From DATHZQ01 sp963823505 (GTDB lineage: Bacteria > Actinomycetota > Acidimicrobiia > Spongiisociales > UBA5794): DNA of 64,000 bases. Location: positions 930,001 through 994,000 of the forward strand of contig CAWGLY010000005.1 in the NCBI GenBank assembly GCA_963823505.1, read 5' to 3'. This document shows positions 34,391 to 43,877 of this stretch, piece by piece. Made by a program: the position numbers and the translations under genes. Position 1 is the first letter of the stretch. Every line of letters starts with the position of its first letter. The notes beneath the pieces were generated by a model that worked only from the letters and a program-made list of their open reading frames with translations, was not told where the DNA came from and ran no database searches.

Positions 34391-35346
34391 TTGTTCAGTG
34401 TCGGGTCGAGAGCGTCGCGCATGCCGTCGCCCATGAGGTTGAATCCGAGGACGGTGATCATGATGGCCAGACCGGGGAAAAAGACGAGGTGCGGCGCCGT
34501 GAACACCTGGTTGCGCTCGGAGGCCAGCATTGATCCCCACTCTGCCGTCGGCGGCTGCGCCCCGAGCCCGAGGAACGACAAGCCTGCGGCCTCGAGAATG
34601 GCGGTGGCGACGCCCAGTGTGGCCAGCACGACCAGCGGGGTGAGGGCATTCGGGACGACTCGCCGCCACAAGATCTGCCGCGGCGCCGCACCGAGCGCCA
34701 GCGAGGCCGAGACGTAGTCGCTCTCCTTGATCGACAGCACCTGGGCGCGCATGACGCGGGCGTACGCGGGAATGGTCACGATGGCGATGGCAATGAGCGC
34801 GTTCTGCAGACCCGGCCCGAGCACCGCCACGATCGCGATCGCCAGCAGGAGTGAAGGGAACCCGAGGATGACATCCATGATCCGCATGACGGTGTTGTCA
34901 AACCACCCCCCGGCGTACCCGGCCAGAGCGCCGAAGGCACTCCCCACCAGGAGCGCAATCGTCACCGTGAAGAACCCGAGAGTGAGGCTCACCCGCGATC
35001 CGTAGATCACCCTGGAGAATTCGTCACGGACGTTGCCGTCCGTCCCCAACACATGCTGCGGAGTTGCCTCGTCACACCCGACCAGATGGACGCACGGGGG
35101 ATCACGGGGTCCGACGTCCTCCTTGCCGATGAGCACCTCATTGGGGTCATACGGGGCGATGAGCGGGGCGAAGAACGCCATCAGGATCAGCCCGGAAACG
35201 ATGAAGAGCCCGATCATCCCCGATTTGCGCTCCCGGAACCGCCGTAGGGCCAGCCGCCACTGACTCGATGGCTTCGTGGCGAGGAGGTCCGACTCGGCCG
35301 CCGACGCCTCGAGTTGCTCCACGACGGCTCGTTGCGAAGGCATCAC
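34387..35346 (-). CDS. oligopeptide-type ABC transporter permease (OppC/DppC-like)
   Basis: 319 residues: a cytoplasmic N-terminus with an OppC-type segment (WRLALRRFRERKSGMIGLFIV), then six membrane helices. The extracytoplasmic loop after helix 1 has DPPCVHLVGCDEATPQHVLGTD, the family's HxLGTDxxGRD region, here GTDGNVRDEFSRVIYG. The coupling loop is VMRAQVLSIKESDYVSASLALGA. ATGA overlap with the OppB-like permease and GTGA with the OppD-like ATPase. Confidence 0.93.
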   Translation of the reverse strand: MMPSQRAVVEQLEASAAESDLLATKPSSQWRLALRRFRERKSGMIGLFIVSGLILMAFFAPLIAPYDPNEVLIGKEDVGPRDPPCVHLVGCDEATPQHVLGTDGNVRDEFSRVIYGSRVSLTLGFFTVTIALLVGSAFGALAGYAGGWFDNTVMRIMDVILGFPSLLLAIAIVAVLGPGLQNALIAIAIVTIPAYARVMRAQVLSIKESDYVSASLALGAAPRQILWRRVVPNALTPLVVLATLGVATAILEAAGLSFLGLGAQPPTAEWGSMLASERNQVFTAPHLVFFPGLAIMITVLGFNLMGDGMRDALDPTLNK

Positions 35347-36422
35347 TTCACCCGAATCCGGGGGTCGAGGTACCCGTAGGAGAGGTCGACGAGGAGATTC
35401 ACGATGACGTAGCCGGCAGCGATCACCACCGTGAACCCTTGGACGACGGCGTAGTCCCGTCCGGTGATCGCATCGAACAGGGCGCGGCCGACACCCGAGA
35501 GGTTGAAGACCGTCTCGGTGAGGACGGCCCCGCCGAGCAGCAGACCCATCTGGAGGCCGATGATGGTGACGACGGGCAGCATGGCATTACGGAGGGCATG
35601 GTTGCGCACCACTCGTGATTCTTTGGCTCCCTTGGCACGTGCTGTTCTGATGTAGTCCTTGCCCATGACCTCGAGCAGTGAGCTGCGAGTGATGCGGGCG
35701 ATGATCGCCAGCGGGATCGTCGCAAGCGCAATGGCCGGCAGGATCATGTGACGAACGGCGTCGTTGAAGACCTCCCACTGCCGGGTGATGAACGTATTGA
35801 AGATGTAGAAGTTGGCGACGAACTCGTGAAATTTGGCCCAGAACGAGCCCTCCTGGAGGTTCCATTCCCACAGTTCGTAGTACGGGACCGAGAACAACCC
35901 GGCCGTCAGCCGGCCGGACGGTGGTAGGGCAAACGGCGTGTCGCGTAAGACGAGGGCGAACACGTACGCCAGCATCAGCCCCAGCCAGAACACCGGCATC
36001 GACACCCCGATGTTGGCAAAGGCCATCGTCGCCGTGTCCGCGACCGTGTTGTGTCTTCGGGCGGCGAGGATGCCGAGCGGGACGCCGACGGCCACAGCGA
36101 TCATGAGTGCCGTGAACGCCAGCTCGATGGTGAGCGGCAGCCGCTCGATCAAGATCTGATTCACCGGGCGGGAGAAGCGGACCGATTCCCCCAGATTGAA
36201 GGTTGCGACGTTCTTCATGTAGATGGCGAGCTGGGTCCATATCGGCTCGTTGAGTCCGTTGGCCTCGTCGAAGCGGGCGCACGCCTCCTCAGTTGCCCGC
36301 TCGCCCAGCAATGAGGAGCAGGGATCCCCCGGGATGGCTCGGATCAGAAAGAACACCACAACAACGATCCCGATGAGCACGGGGATCGCAAGCAGGGTGC
36401 GACGGACGATGAAGCCAAGCAT
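35343..36422 (-). CDS. oligopeptide-type ABC transporter permease (OppB/DppB-like)
   Basis: 359 residues: MLGFIVRRTLLAIPVLIGIVVVVFFLI is the family start, PGDP the first extracytoplasmic block, and MGKDYIRTARAKGAKESRVVRNHALRNA the EAA coupling loop. A loop of about 60 residues (PSGRLTAGLFSVPYYELWEWNLQEGSFWAKF...) is longer than in E. coli DppB. It follows the binding-protein gene after a hairpin. Confidence 0.94.
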   Translation of the reverse strand: MLGFIVRRTLLAIPVLIGIVVVVFFLIRAIPGDPCSSLLGERATEEACARFDEANGLNEPIWTQLAIYMKNVATFNLGESVRFSRPVNQILIERLPLTIELAFTALMIAVAVGVPLGILAARRHNTVADTATMAFANIGVSMPVFWLGLMLAYVFALVLRDTPFALPPSGRLTAGLFSVPYYELWEWNLQEGSFWAKFHEFVANFYIFNTFITRQWEVFNDAVRHMILPAIALATIPLAIIARITRSSLLEVMGKDYIRTARAKGAKESRVVRNHALRNAMLPVVTIIGLQMGLLLGGAVLTETVFNLSGVGRALFDAITGRDYAVVQGFTVVIAAGYVIVNLLVDLSYGYLDPRIRVK

Positions 36423-36440
36423 GTCAGTGGCGGCATGAGC

Positions 36441-36469
36441 GAGGGGGAGGCGCCGAGCGCCTCCCCCTC
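36441..36469 (-). promoter_or_regulatory. intra-operon GC hairpin after the peptide-binding-protein gene
   Basis: GAGGGGGAGGCGC (36441-36453) and its exact complement (36457-36469) form a perfect 13-bp stem with a 3-base loop. It occupies the 66-base gap between the binding-protein stop (36489) and the OppB-like start (36422). It probably lowers read-through or protects the upstream mRNA, so that the binding protein is made in excess. It mirrors the hairpin at 24120-24145. Confidence 0.8.
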
Positions 36470-36488
36470 AATGAACGCCGTGGAGCGC

Positions 36489-38234
36489 CTATCCCTCCCC
36501 CGCCGGGGCGTTGATGAGACCGTTCCACAAGTAGTCGTAGTACTCGAAGACGCCGCTGTTGCCGGTGTGGAGCGGGTTCGCCGCATCCAAACCCGCCGCA
36601 AACGACGCCACGACATCGTTGGCGTCGAACGTCGAGCCGTCGTGGAAGAGCACACCTTCACGCAACGAGCAGGTCCACATGCTGAGGTCCTCGTTGGGGA
36701 CACACTCGGTGGCGAGCTGCGGCTGCACCTCGCCGGCCTGGCTGTAGGAGTACAACCCCTCGATCACCTGGGCACATGCCCTGAGCGATTCGCCGTCCGT
36801 CTCGTCCGCGCAGTACAGCGAGATGGGCTCGTTGCCTTGCACGAAGACCAGGGTGTCGGTGCCGTTGTCCCAGTAGTTGAAGAGCACCTGGCCCCACGGC
36901 GGAGCGTACGCGCCCTCGGCGTTGGCCCCTGCAACAAAAGCGCTACCGGCATGGGCAACCGGAACCATCGGGACCAAGTCCTTGATGGCGTTGTTGGCCT
37001 CGGCATACAGCGGCGCCGCTGCCGCCGCATCCGGCTCTTGTGAGGCCAGAAGCAGTGGCCCGTAGATCTCCGGGTAGGGATCGCCGAACTGGGCGTTGGT
37101 CTCGGCGAAGTGGAAGTCCAGGAAGTTGGTCACGTGCGGGTAGTCACCCGTCCAGCCCAACAAGTGGATTCCGTCGTAGCCGCCGGCAGAGGACGTCTGA
37201 ATGAACTCGCCGGATTCGATGACGTTCACATTGGCGGTGATCCCGAGGTTCGCCTCGAGCTGAGCAGCGATGTCCACCGCCACGTCGCCCGGCGTCGGCA
37301 GGTACCCGCGGGTCACGTCCCGGTAGTAGATGTTCGTTTCGAATCCATCCGGGAAGCCGGCGTCGGTCAGCAACTGCTTGGCCGCTACCGGATCGAAGTC
37401 GTACCAGGAATCGCCCTCACAACCATTCTCCACGGAACACGGCGTGAAGTGGGACGCGGTCTCCGAACCCGGCGGGTAGAACGTGTCGATGATCCGCTGC
37501 CGGTCGATGCCCAGCGCAACGGCCCGGCGCACGTCGGGATTGTCCCACGGTGCGAACGTATTCGTGAAGCCCATGTAGAACACGTTGGGCTCGGGCTTGT
37601 CGAGCAGCACCAAGTTCGGGTCGGCTTCGATCGTTGCGTAGTCATCGACACCCGGGAAGGTCATGCCGTCCGCAGCTCCAGACTGCAGCTCGAGCAGCCG
37701 GCCTGCGCTCTCCGTCGCCCACTTGAGCACCGCCGTCTGGTGGGCCGGCTGCTGGCCGTAGTAGTCGTCGAAGCGCTGATAGACCACGGAATCACCGCGG
37801 ACCCACTCCGCCAGCGAGTACGGGCCTGTGCCGATCGGGTTGTCGAGTGGCGCGCCGCCTGTCGTTTCGAGGTGCTCCTCCGGCTGGATGCCGAACACGA
37901 TGAACGCGATTTGCGCCAGGAACGCCGGGTGCGGACCGCACAGGTCGAATTCGACCGTGAACTCGTCCAGCGCCGAGATCTTCTCGACGCGGCCGCCGTA
38001 GTCACAGCCGCCTGCATCGAGGACCGCACCTACGAAATCCGCAGATGGGGCCGCAGTGGTGTCGGTCGACGCAGCCGTCGTGGTGGTTTCGTCACCGCCG
38101 GCGTCTGCACCTTGTGTGGTTTCTGTCGGAGCTGCCGTCGTCTCGGCACCCGCGTCGTCGTCGTCTCCGCCACAGGCGGCCGCAACGAGCGCAAATACGA
38201 AGAGCAGCACGAGAATTCGCTTGCCGTACTTCAT
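36489..38234 (-). CDS. oligopeptide-type ABC transporter substrate-binding lipoprotein
   Basis: 581 residues, SBP family 5. The signal peptide ends LVAAAC with lipidated Cys21, then GGDDDDAGAE and a Thr-rich linker of about 45 residues that closely resembles the linker of the Liv-type binding protein in this window. The mature protein has the family landmarks IGTGPYSLAEWVRGDSVVYQ and NPDVRRAVALGIDRQRIIDT. Ligands could be peptides, but opines, nickel chelates or glycosides are also known for the family. First gene of a five-gene operon; the promoter should lie in 38235-38364. Confidence 0.93.
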   Translation of the reverse strand: MKYGKRILVLLFVFALVAAACGGDDDDAGAETTAAPTETTQGADAGGDETTTTAASTDTTAAPSADFVGAVLDAGGCDYGGRVEKISALDEFTVEFDLCGPHPAFLAQIAFIVFGIQPEEHLETTGGAPLDNPIGTGPYSLAEWVRGDSVVYQRFDDYYGQQPAHQTAVLKWATESAGRLLELQSGAADGMTFPGVDDYATIEADPNLVLLDKPEPNVFYMGFTNTFAPWDNPDVRRAVALGIDRQRIIDTFYPPGSETASHFTPCSVENGCEGDSWYDFDPVAAKQLLTDAGFPDGFETNIYYRDVTRGYLPTPGDVAVDIAAQLEANLGITANVNVIESGEFIQTSSAGGYDGIHLLGWTGDYPHVTNFLDFHFAETNAQFGDPYPEIYGPLLLASQEPDAAAAAPLYAEANNAIKDLVPMVPVAHAGSAFVAGANAEGAYAPPWGQVLFNYWDNGTDTLVFVQGNEPISLYCADETDGESLRACAQVIEGLYSYSQAGEVQPQLATECVPNEDLSMWTCSLREGVLFHDGSTFDANDVVASFAAGLDAANPLHTGNSGVFEYYDYLWNGLINAPAGEG

Positions 38235-38364
38235 GGAGGGAGCCTCCTTCCCAATTCAACAGCGGTGGAGACCGCCGTGTCGCGCCAAGCTAGCGACTCC
38301 ACAGGCACCTTGTCGCCTTCACAACGGTTGGAAGGCTCCAGCCGAGGCAATAGCCTGCTGACCG

Positions 38365-39489
38365 ATGAACCGGATTCTGCTGCTCCACGGACCGAACCTC
38401 AATCTGCTCGGCGTCCGCGAACCCGACCGCTACGGCACCACGACCCTGGGCGAGCTGGAAACCCGAGTTGGTGAGTGGGGACACAGAATGGGACTGGTCG
38501 TCGAGCCGTTCCAGTCGAACCACGAGGGAGCGCTCATCGATCGGCTCCATGCCGCCCGCACCGAAGTCGACGGGATCGTGATCAACGCCGGTGCGCTCAC
38601 CCACACGAGCTATGCGCTCCATGACGCCATCGTTGCGGTCGATCTCCCCGCCGTCGAGGTCCACATCTCGAACATCAAAGAGCGCGAACCGTGGCGGCGA
38701 CGGTCGGTGACCGCCCCCGCCTGCCTCTACACGATCTACGGTCGCGGGCTGACCGGGTACCGCGATGCGTTGCGGATTCTCCTCACGAGAGCGGCATCAC
38801 CGGTTCTGACGCTGCCCTACGGAAAGCACGAGGACCAGGTCATCGATGTCCGCAGCCAGACGGATGCCAAGGCGAGCCCCCTCGCCGTCTTCTTCCACGG
38901 TGGCTTCTGGCGCACCGAGTACACCCGAGACACGATCGACGGCCTCGCCGCCGACCTTGCGCAGCGGGGGTGGACCACCATCAATGTCGAATACCGCCGC
39001 GGGACCGGCGACGGCTGGGACGGGCTGGCCTCCGACGTTCACGCAGCTCTCGACAGGATCGGCGCTCTTCCCGGGTTGGCGGCCACCACAACGGCCTACG
39101 TCGGCCACTCCGTCGGCGCTCACCTTGCCTTCTGGGCCGGCGGACACCGCACTCCGGCGCCCGGCGTCATGGTCGGCTTGGCTCCGGTGCTCGACCTCGA
39201 CAGCGCCGGCGGTCTCGATGACGGTGCCGTCGCCCGGCTGACCGAAGGACGAGCGAGTGGCGATGCCGATCCGCTCGAAGCCGCCATCGTGGCCCCCAAT
39301 GCGATGACACGACAGATCCTCGTCCACGGCACGAACGACACCATCGTGCCCGTCGACATGTCCCGGGCCTACGCCGCCGCTGCACCGTCCTCCAACGTTG
39401 AGCTGATAGAACTCGACGCAGGACACTTCGAGTTGCTGGATCCCGCACGACCCTGGTGGAACGACATCGTCGGCCTTCTCGAAGGCTGA
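38365..39489 (+). CDS. type II 3-dehydroquinate dehydratase fused to an alpha/beta hydrolase
   Basis: 374 residues in one uninterrupted frame. Residues 1 to about 145 form a complete AroQ: HGPNLNLLGVREPDRYG with Arg18 and Tyr23, INAGALTHTS with Asn74 and His80, and VEVHISNIKERE with His100. Residues about 150-374 are an alpha/beta hydrolase with HGGFW (178-182) like kynurenine formamidases and BD-FAE, nucleophile Ser249 in GHSVGA, Asp325 in HGTNDTIVP and His354 in DAGHFEL. Both active sites look intact. AroQ dehydrates 3-dehydroquinate in the shikimate or quinate pathway; the partner reaction of the hydrolase is unknown. Divergent from the peptide importer. Confidence 0.9.
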   Translation: MNRILLLHGPNLNLLGVREPDRYGTTTLGELETRVGEWGHRMGLVVEPFQSNHEGALIDRLHAARTEVDGIVINAGALTHTSYALHDAIVAVDLPAVEVHISNIKEREPWRRRSVTAPACLYTIYGRGLTGYRDALRILLTRAASPVLTLPYGKHEDQVIDVRSQTDAKASPLAVFFHGGFWRTEYTRDTIDGLAADLAQRGWTTINVEYRRGTGDGWDGLASDVHAALDRIGALPGLAATTTAYVGHSVGAHLAFWAGGHRTPAPGVMVGLAPVLDLDSAGGLDDGAVARLTEGRASGDADPLEAAIVAPNAMTRQILVHGTNDTIVPVDMSRAYAAAAPSSNVELIELDAGHFELLDPARPWWNDIVGLLEG

Positions 39490-39500
39490 GCGCGGCCTTC
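39481..39500. terminator. weak hairpin between convergent genes
   Basis: GAAGGC (39481-39486) and GCCTTC (39495-39500) flank an 8-base spacer that contains the stop of the fusion gene and lies beside the stop of the convergent aminotransferase gene. A short stem, possibly a terminator. Confidence 0.3.
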
Positions 39501-40692
39501 AGGCACCGACGAGCGTCTGCAGACGGCTGAGACCTTCAACCAGATCGTCGTCACCAAGCGCATACGACAACCGCAGATGCCCCGGCGCTCCAAAGGCCTC
39601 CCCGGGCACAACGGCGATCTTGATCTCGTCGAGCAGCAGCGCAGACAGCTCGAGGCTGGTCGCCGCCGAACCCGCCCCGAGCTGCCGCCCGAGCAGCCCT
39701 TCGACGTTCGGGAAGGCGTAGAACGCCCCCTCCGGCTCGGGACATTCCACGCCCGGCACGCTGTTGAGCATCTCGAACATCGTGCGGCGCCGCCGATCGA
39801 ATGCAGCTCGCATCGCATAGACATCGTCGAGTGGACCGGAAACGGCCGCCATCGCGGCCACCTGGGCGACGTTGTTGACATTGGAGGTCATGTGGGACTG
39901 AAGGCGAGTCGCCGCAGCCGCAGCCGCCGGAGGTCCGATGAGCCAGCCGACACGCCAGCCGGTCATCGCGTACGTCTTTGCCACGCCGTTGACGACGATG
40001 CAGCGATCGGCCATCTCGGGAGCAGCCACGGGCATCGATGCTGCCGTGGCACCACCGTAGACGAGATGCTCGTAGATCTCGTCCGTCATGACCCAGATGC
40101 CGTGCTCGGCCGCCCAGACACCGATCGCCCGCACCTCGTCTTCGGGATACACCGCCCCGCTCGGGTTGGAGGGCGACACGAAGACGAGCATCTTGGTCTT
40201 GGCGGTGCGGGCCGCCTCCAGTTGGTCAACCGTCACCCGATAGCCCGACTTGGCATCGCTCGACACCACCACCGGTGTACCGGCCGCGAGGCGAATGACC
40301 TCAGGGTACGTCACCCAGTAGGGAGCAGGCAGCAGGACCTCGTCGCCGGGGTCGACGATCACCTGGCAGGCGCTGTACACCGCATGTTTGCCGCCGTTGG
40401 TGATGACCACTTGGGAGGCGTCGATGTGATAGCCGCTGTCGCGTGCGGTCTTGGTGGCCACTGCGTCCCTGAGCGCTGGGAGCCCGGGGGCGGGCGTGTA
40501 GCGATGGTTACCGGGGTCGGCCGCCGCCTGCTGGGCAACGGCAACGATGGCCGCAGGCGTGGGAAAGTCCGGTTCTCCCGCGCCGTAACCGATCACGGGA
40601 TGCCCTTCGGCACGCATCTGCTTGGCCTTGGTGCTGACCGCCATCGTCGCCGACACGGCCAGGGACTCGACACGTTGAGAAAGCTCACTCAT
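39499..40692 (-). CDS. aspartate aminotransferase-like PLP enzyme (class I)
   Basis: 397 residues from ATG 40692 (MSELSQRVESLAVSATMAV); a GTG at 40722 would add ten residues. Fold-type I aminotransferase of the Ib subgroup: SPSNPSGA with the cofactor Asn176, TDEIYEHLVY with Asp204, and Schiff-base Lys239 in NGVAKTYAMTGWRVGW, and the substrate Arg in LRLSYAL near the end. The Ib subgroup exchanges amino groups among aspartate, glutamate and sometimes prephenate or aromatic acids; specificity is not readable. It is divergent from serC with a short shared upstream region. Confidence 0.91.
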   Translation of the reverse strand: MSELSQRVESLAVSATMAVSTKAKQMRAEGHPVIGYGAGEPDFPTPAAIVAVAQQAAADPGNHRYTPAPGLPALRDAVATKTARDSGYHIDASQVVITNGGKHAVYSACQVIVDPGDEVLLPAPYWVTYPEVIRLAAGTPVVVSSDAKSGYRVTVDQLEAARTAKTKMLVFVSPSNPSGAVYPEDEVRAIGVWAAEHGIWVMTDEIYEHLVYGGATAASMPVAAPEMADRCIVVNGVAKTYAMTGWRVGWLIGPPAAAAAATRLQSHMTSNVNNVAQVAAMAAVSGPLDDVYAMRAAFDRRRRTMFEMLNSVPGVECPEPEGAFYAFPNVEGLLGRQLGAGSAATSLELSALLLDEIKIAVVPGEAFGAPGHLRLSYALGDDDLVEGLSRLQTLVGA

Positions 40693-40745
40693 CGGCGGAA
40701 GAGTACTCTTCTGGGCGCTCACGACCGCTGACGACAGGTCTCGAC

Positions 40746-41864
40746 ATGGCGACTTCTCCCCAGATCACCCTGCCCCAGGATCTCCGTCCCAGCGACGGAC
40801 GGTTCGGTTCCGGCCCATCAAAGGTCGATACCGCAGCTCTCGAGGCGCTTGCCGGCACCGGCGCCACGTACATGGGCACCAGCCACCGCAAGCCCGAGGT
40901 GCGGGCTGTTGTGGGTGACATCCGGAGCGGTCTGGCAGACCTGTACAGGCTCCCGTCGAGCTTTGATGTCCTGCTCGGTGTCGGTGGTGCCACGGCCTTC
41001 TGGGACGCGGCCGCCTTCGGGCTGATCCAGCAGCGCAGCCAGCATCTGCGCTTCGGCGAATTCTCCTCGAAGTTCGCCGCTGCGGTCGACAAAGCCCCCC
41101 ACCTCGCGTCACCCACGCTCATCGATGCGGAACCGGGCACCCACCCGACGGCGGTCGCAGGCGACGTCGACCTGTATGCGCTCACCCACAACGAGACTTC
41201 GACGGGGGTGATGATGCCGATCACCCGTCCCCCAGGCGCCACCGGGATCGTTGCGGTCGATGCGACCTCGGCGGCCGGTGCGATGCCCGTGGACAACGGC
41301 GCATACGACGTTTACTACTTCTCGCCACAGAAGGCCTTCGGGTCCGATGGAGGGTTGTGGCTTGCGCTGTGCTCGCCTGCGGCAGTTGACCGTATCGACC
41401 TGGTGGCCGCATCTGGGCGGTCGATCCCCCCATTCCTCGATCTCAAGTCGGCGCTGGACAATTCCCGCAAGGACCAGACGTACAACACGCCGGCCCTCGC
41501 CACGCTGTTCCTGCTGCGACACCAGATTCGCCACATGCTCGATGCCGGCGGCCTGCGCTGGGCGATCACGCGATCCGCAACGTCGTCCAGCCGGCTCTAC
41601 GAGTGGGCCGACGCCAGCGAATACGCACAGCCGTTCGTCGTCGATCCCGCGATGCGCAGCACGACCGTGGCCACCATCGATCTCGACGATGCCGTCCCTG
41701 CGGAGACCGTCGAGGCGGTGCTGGGCGAGAACGGGATCCGCGACATCTCCGGATACCGCAAGCTGGGCAGGAATCAGCTACGGATCGCCTGCTTCCCGAA
41801 CGTGGAGCCTGACGACATCAGCCGGTTGACGCAGGCCATCGACTTCGTCGTCGATCGCCTGTGA
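40746..41864 (+). CDS. serC: phosphoserine aminotransferase
   Basis: 372 residues of the actinobacterial-type SerC, converting 3-phosphohydroxypyruvate to phosphoserine in serine synthesis. FGSGPSKVDTAAL and MGTSHRKPEVRAVV are family N-terminal blocks, VDATSAAGAMP holds the cofactor Asp, and Lys196 in YYFSPQKAFGSDGG forms the Schiff base. The C-terminal RNQLRIACFPNVEPDDI is also typical. Monocistronic as far as can be seen. Confidence 0.93.
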   Translation: MATSPQITLPQDLRPSDGRFGSGPSKVDTAALEALAGTGATYMGTSHRKPEVRAVVGDIRSGLADLYRLPSSFDVLLGVGGATAFWDAAAFGLIQQRSQHLRFGEFSSKFAAAVDKAPHLASPTLIDAEPGTHPTAVAGDVDLYALTHNETSTGVMMPITRPPGATGIVAVDATSAAGAMPVDNGAYDVYYFSPQKAFGSDGGLWLALCSPAAVDRIDLVAASGRSIPPFLDLKSALDNSRKDQTYNTPALATLFLLRHQIRHMLDAGGLRWAITRSATSSSRLYEWADASEYAQPFVVDPAMRSTTVATIDLDDAVPAETVEAVLGENGIRDISGYRKLGRNQLRIACFPNVEPDDISRLTQAIDFVVDRL

Positions 41865-41945
41865 GCTCCTGACGCTGACGCTCCCATTGACTGCTGGCAG
41901 GACACCACCGTGCGGTTCCCCCGTAACTCCGGCAGACTGCGGACG

Positions 41946-42644
41946 ATGACTGCGTCCGAAGCCTCACTGCCCGAAGAGCATCAGGGGCTGGAGCACCTGA
42001 TTCTCGACCGCCATCCCCTCGCCGTACGGATCGCAATCATCCTGTGGGTGGTCGCGCTGAGCCTCTTCGTCGCATACGCCATTGGGCCGGTGCGCGATGC
42101 GATCGATCGCTTCGATCAGCAGCTCTTCGACCTCACGTTCCCCATCAAATGGGGACCGCTCACCGCGATCGCCTACACGCTCGACTTCGTGGGCAGTTGG
42201 TTCGTCGTCTGGCCGATTCGGATTGCGGTCGCCGCATACTTCGGGGTCACGCGCCGCTGGATCGCGCTGGCGGTGTGGGTCATCGCGATCGCCGTGTCCG
42301 ATCCACTGATCGGCATACTCAAGGTGGTGTACGCCAGACCCCGCCCCACGGGTGGCCTTGTCGAGGAGGTCACGTACTCCTTCCCGTCCGGACACTCGGT
42401 CGCCGGCGCCGTGGTTGCCATCTCGCTGGTCTTGTGTCTGGTCAGGCCTGGTCCCGCCCGGCGCAACCTGGAGATAGGCGCCGCGCTGTTTGCCGTCATC
42501 ATGGGCGGAAGTCGCATGTATCTCGGCGCTCACTGGTTCACGGATGTCGTGGCGGGGGTCGCCCTCGGTGCCGCATGCGCCATCGCTGCTGCCGCCGTGG
42601 TCCAGTGGTACGTCGATCGGCGGAAGGCGTTTCCCACCAGCTGA
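41946..42644 (+). CDS. PAP2-family membrane phosphatase
   Basis: 232 residues and about six membrane helices. All three PAP2 motifs are intact: KVVYARPRP, PSGHS and SRMYLGAHWFTD. It would dephosphorylate a lipid phosphate such as undecaprenyl diphosphate, phosphatidylglycerol phosphate or diacylglycerol diphosphate at the outer face. ATG 41946 was taken over the GTG at 41910, which would add an Arg-rich peptide. It precedes a flippase-like gene by 87 bases, in the same direction, suggesting a lipid-related pair. Confidence 0.9.
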   Translation: MTASEASLPEEHQGLEHLILDRHPLAVRIAIILWVVALSLFVAYAIGPVRDAIDRFDQQLFDLTFPIKWGPLTAIAYTLDFVGSWFVVWPIRIAVAAYFGVTRRWIALAVWVIAIAVSDPLIGILKVVYARPRPTGGLVEEVTYSFPSGHSVAGAVVAISLVLCLVRPGPARRNLEIGAALFAVIMGGSRMYLGAHWFTDVVAGVALGAACAIAAAAVVQWYVDRRKAFPTS

Positions 42645-42731
42645 CACGCACGGACCCGGCAGACAGGCGCTCTCCGGTATCGCCACCGCAGTGCTCTGGG
42701 GATCGGCGTCGCCGTTGGATAGAGTCGAGAC

Positions 42732-43877
42732 ATGGACACGCCGCCGGACGCAGACACGCCGCCGGACCTCCCGCCCACGACCAGCACACGGCGCCGTGTG
42801 ATGAGGATCGTGCGCGGGGTCGTGTCACTGGGGATCGTGGTCGGCATCTTCGTCGGGGTGCTCCCCCGTATCGCCAACTACTCCGACGTGTGGGACACCA
42901 TCGCCGACATGACGTCGCTCGAGATCGTCACGCTGGTCGGCTTTGCGCTGTGGAACATCGTCACCTACTGGTTCGTCATGGTCGCCGCCCTCCCCGGTCT
43001 GCGGTACCCGCAGGCCGCCGTGGTGAACCAGGCCTCAACGGCCATCTCCAACACACTCCCAGGCGGCGGCGCCATCGGCGTCGGCGTGACCTACGCCATG
43101 TACACCTCCTGGGGATTCACTGTGGCGGCGATCACTCGGTCCGTCGTCGTATCGGGCATTTGGAACAACTTCATGAAGCTGGGGTTCCCTGTGATCGCCC
43201 TCGCCTTGCTGGCAATCCAGGGTGATGTCTCCCCTGCCCTTGCGGTTGCCGCCCTCGTGGGACTTGGCGCCCTCGTTCTCACCATTGTCCTGTTTGCGTT
43301 GGTCCTGCGATCTGATGCCATGGCGCGACGCGTCGGGGCATGGATCGGGCGTGCCGTGAGCGCCATCCGCAAGCTGTTCCGCAGATCCCCCGTGACCACG
43401 ATGCCCGATGCGGCAAGCCGGTTCCGCACCGACACCGTCGATCTTCTCCGCAATCGATGGATCCAGCTCACCGTCGCTTCCCTGGTGAGCCACAGCTCGC
43501 TGTATCTCGTCCTGCTGGTCGCGCTTCGCCACGTCGGCGTGTCGGAGGAGGATCTGAGCTGGATAACCGTGCTGGCCGCGTTCGCCTTCGTCCGGTTGAT
43601 TTCCGCACTCCCCATCACCCCAGGCGGCGTTGGGGTCGTCGAACTCGGGTACGCAGCGTCGCTGACCGTCTCCATGGATGCGGCGATGAGCGCCCAGGTC
43701 GTCGCGGCAATCCTCGTGTTCCGCTTCTTGACGTTCTTCCTGCCGATACCGTTTGGTGCGGCGGCGTACGTCTTCTGGCGTGCGAACAAGAGCTGGCGCC
43801 GTGACGCCGCCGACAGCGAGGATCAGAAGTCGATTCCCGATGCTCGGCCGAGCTCGCGCAGCTCTGCCAAGGGGTAG
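42732..43877 (+). CDS. flippase-like membrane protein (YbhN/UPF0104, AglD-type)
   Basis: 381 residues. A polar, Pro/Thr-rich N-terminus of about 22 residues is followed by eight or so hydrophobic segments. STAISNTLPGGGAIGVGVTYAMY and the late LISALPITPGGVGVVELG are the conserved loops of the lysylphosphatidylglycerol-synthase transmembrane region. Some members move or modify lipid-linked substrates. The 3' end overlaps the convergent lipoprotein gene by 55 bases. Its neighbours (PAP2 upstream, a PAP2-kinase fusion downstream) carry domains that in other actinobacterial proteins occur in the same chain as this one (recalled, not searched). Confidence 0.85.
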   Translation: MDTPPDADTPPDLPPTTSTRRRVMRIVRGVVSLGIVVGIFVGVLPRIANYSDVWDTIADMTSLEIVTLVGFALWNIVTYWFVMVAALPGLRYPQAAVVNQASTAISNTLPGGGAIGVGVTYAMYTSWGFTVAAITRSVVVSGIWNNFMKLGFPVIALALLAIQGDVSPALAVAALVGLGALVLTIVLFALVLRSDAMARRVGAWIGRAVSAIRKLFRRSPVTTMPDAASRFRTDTVDLLRNRWIQLTVASLVSHSSLYLVLLVALRHVGVSEEDLSWITVLAAFAFVRLISALPITPGGVGVVELGYAASLTVSMDAAMSAQVVAAILVFRFLTFFLPIPFGAAAYVFWRANKSWRRDAADSEDQKSIPDARPSSRSSAKG

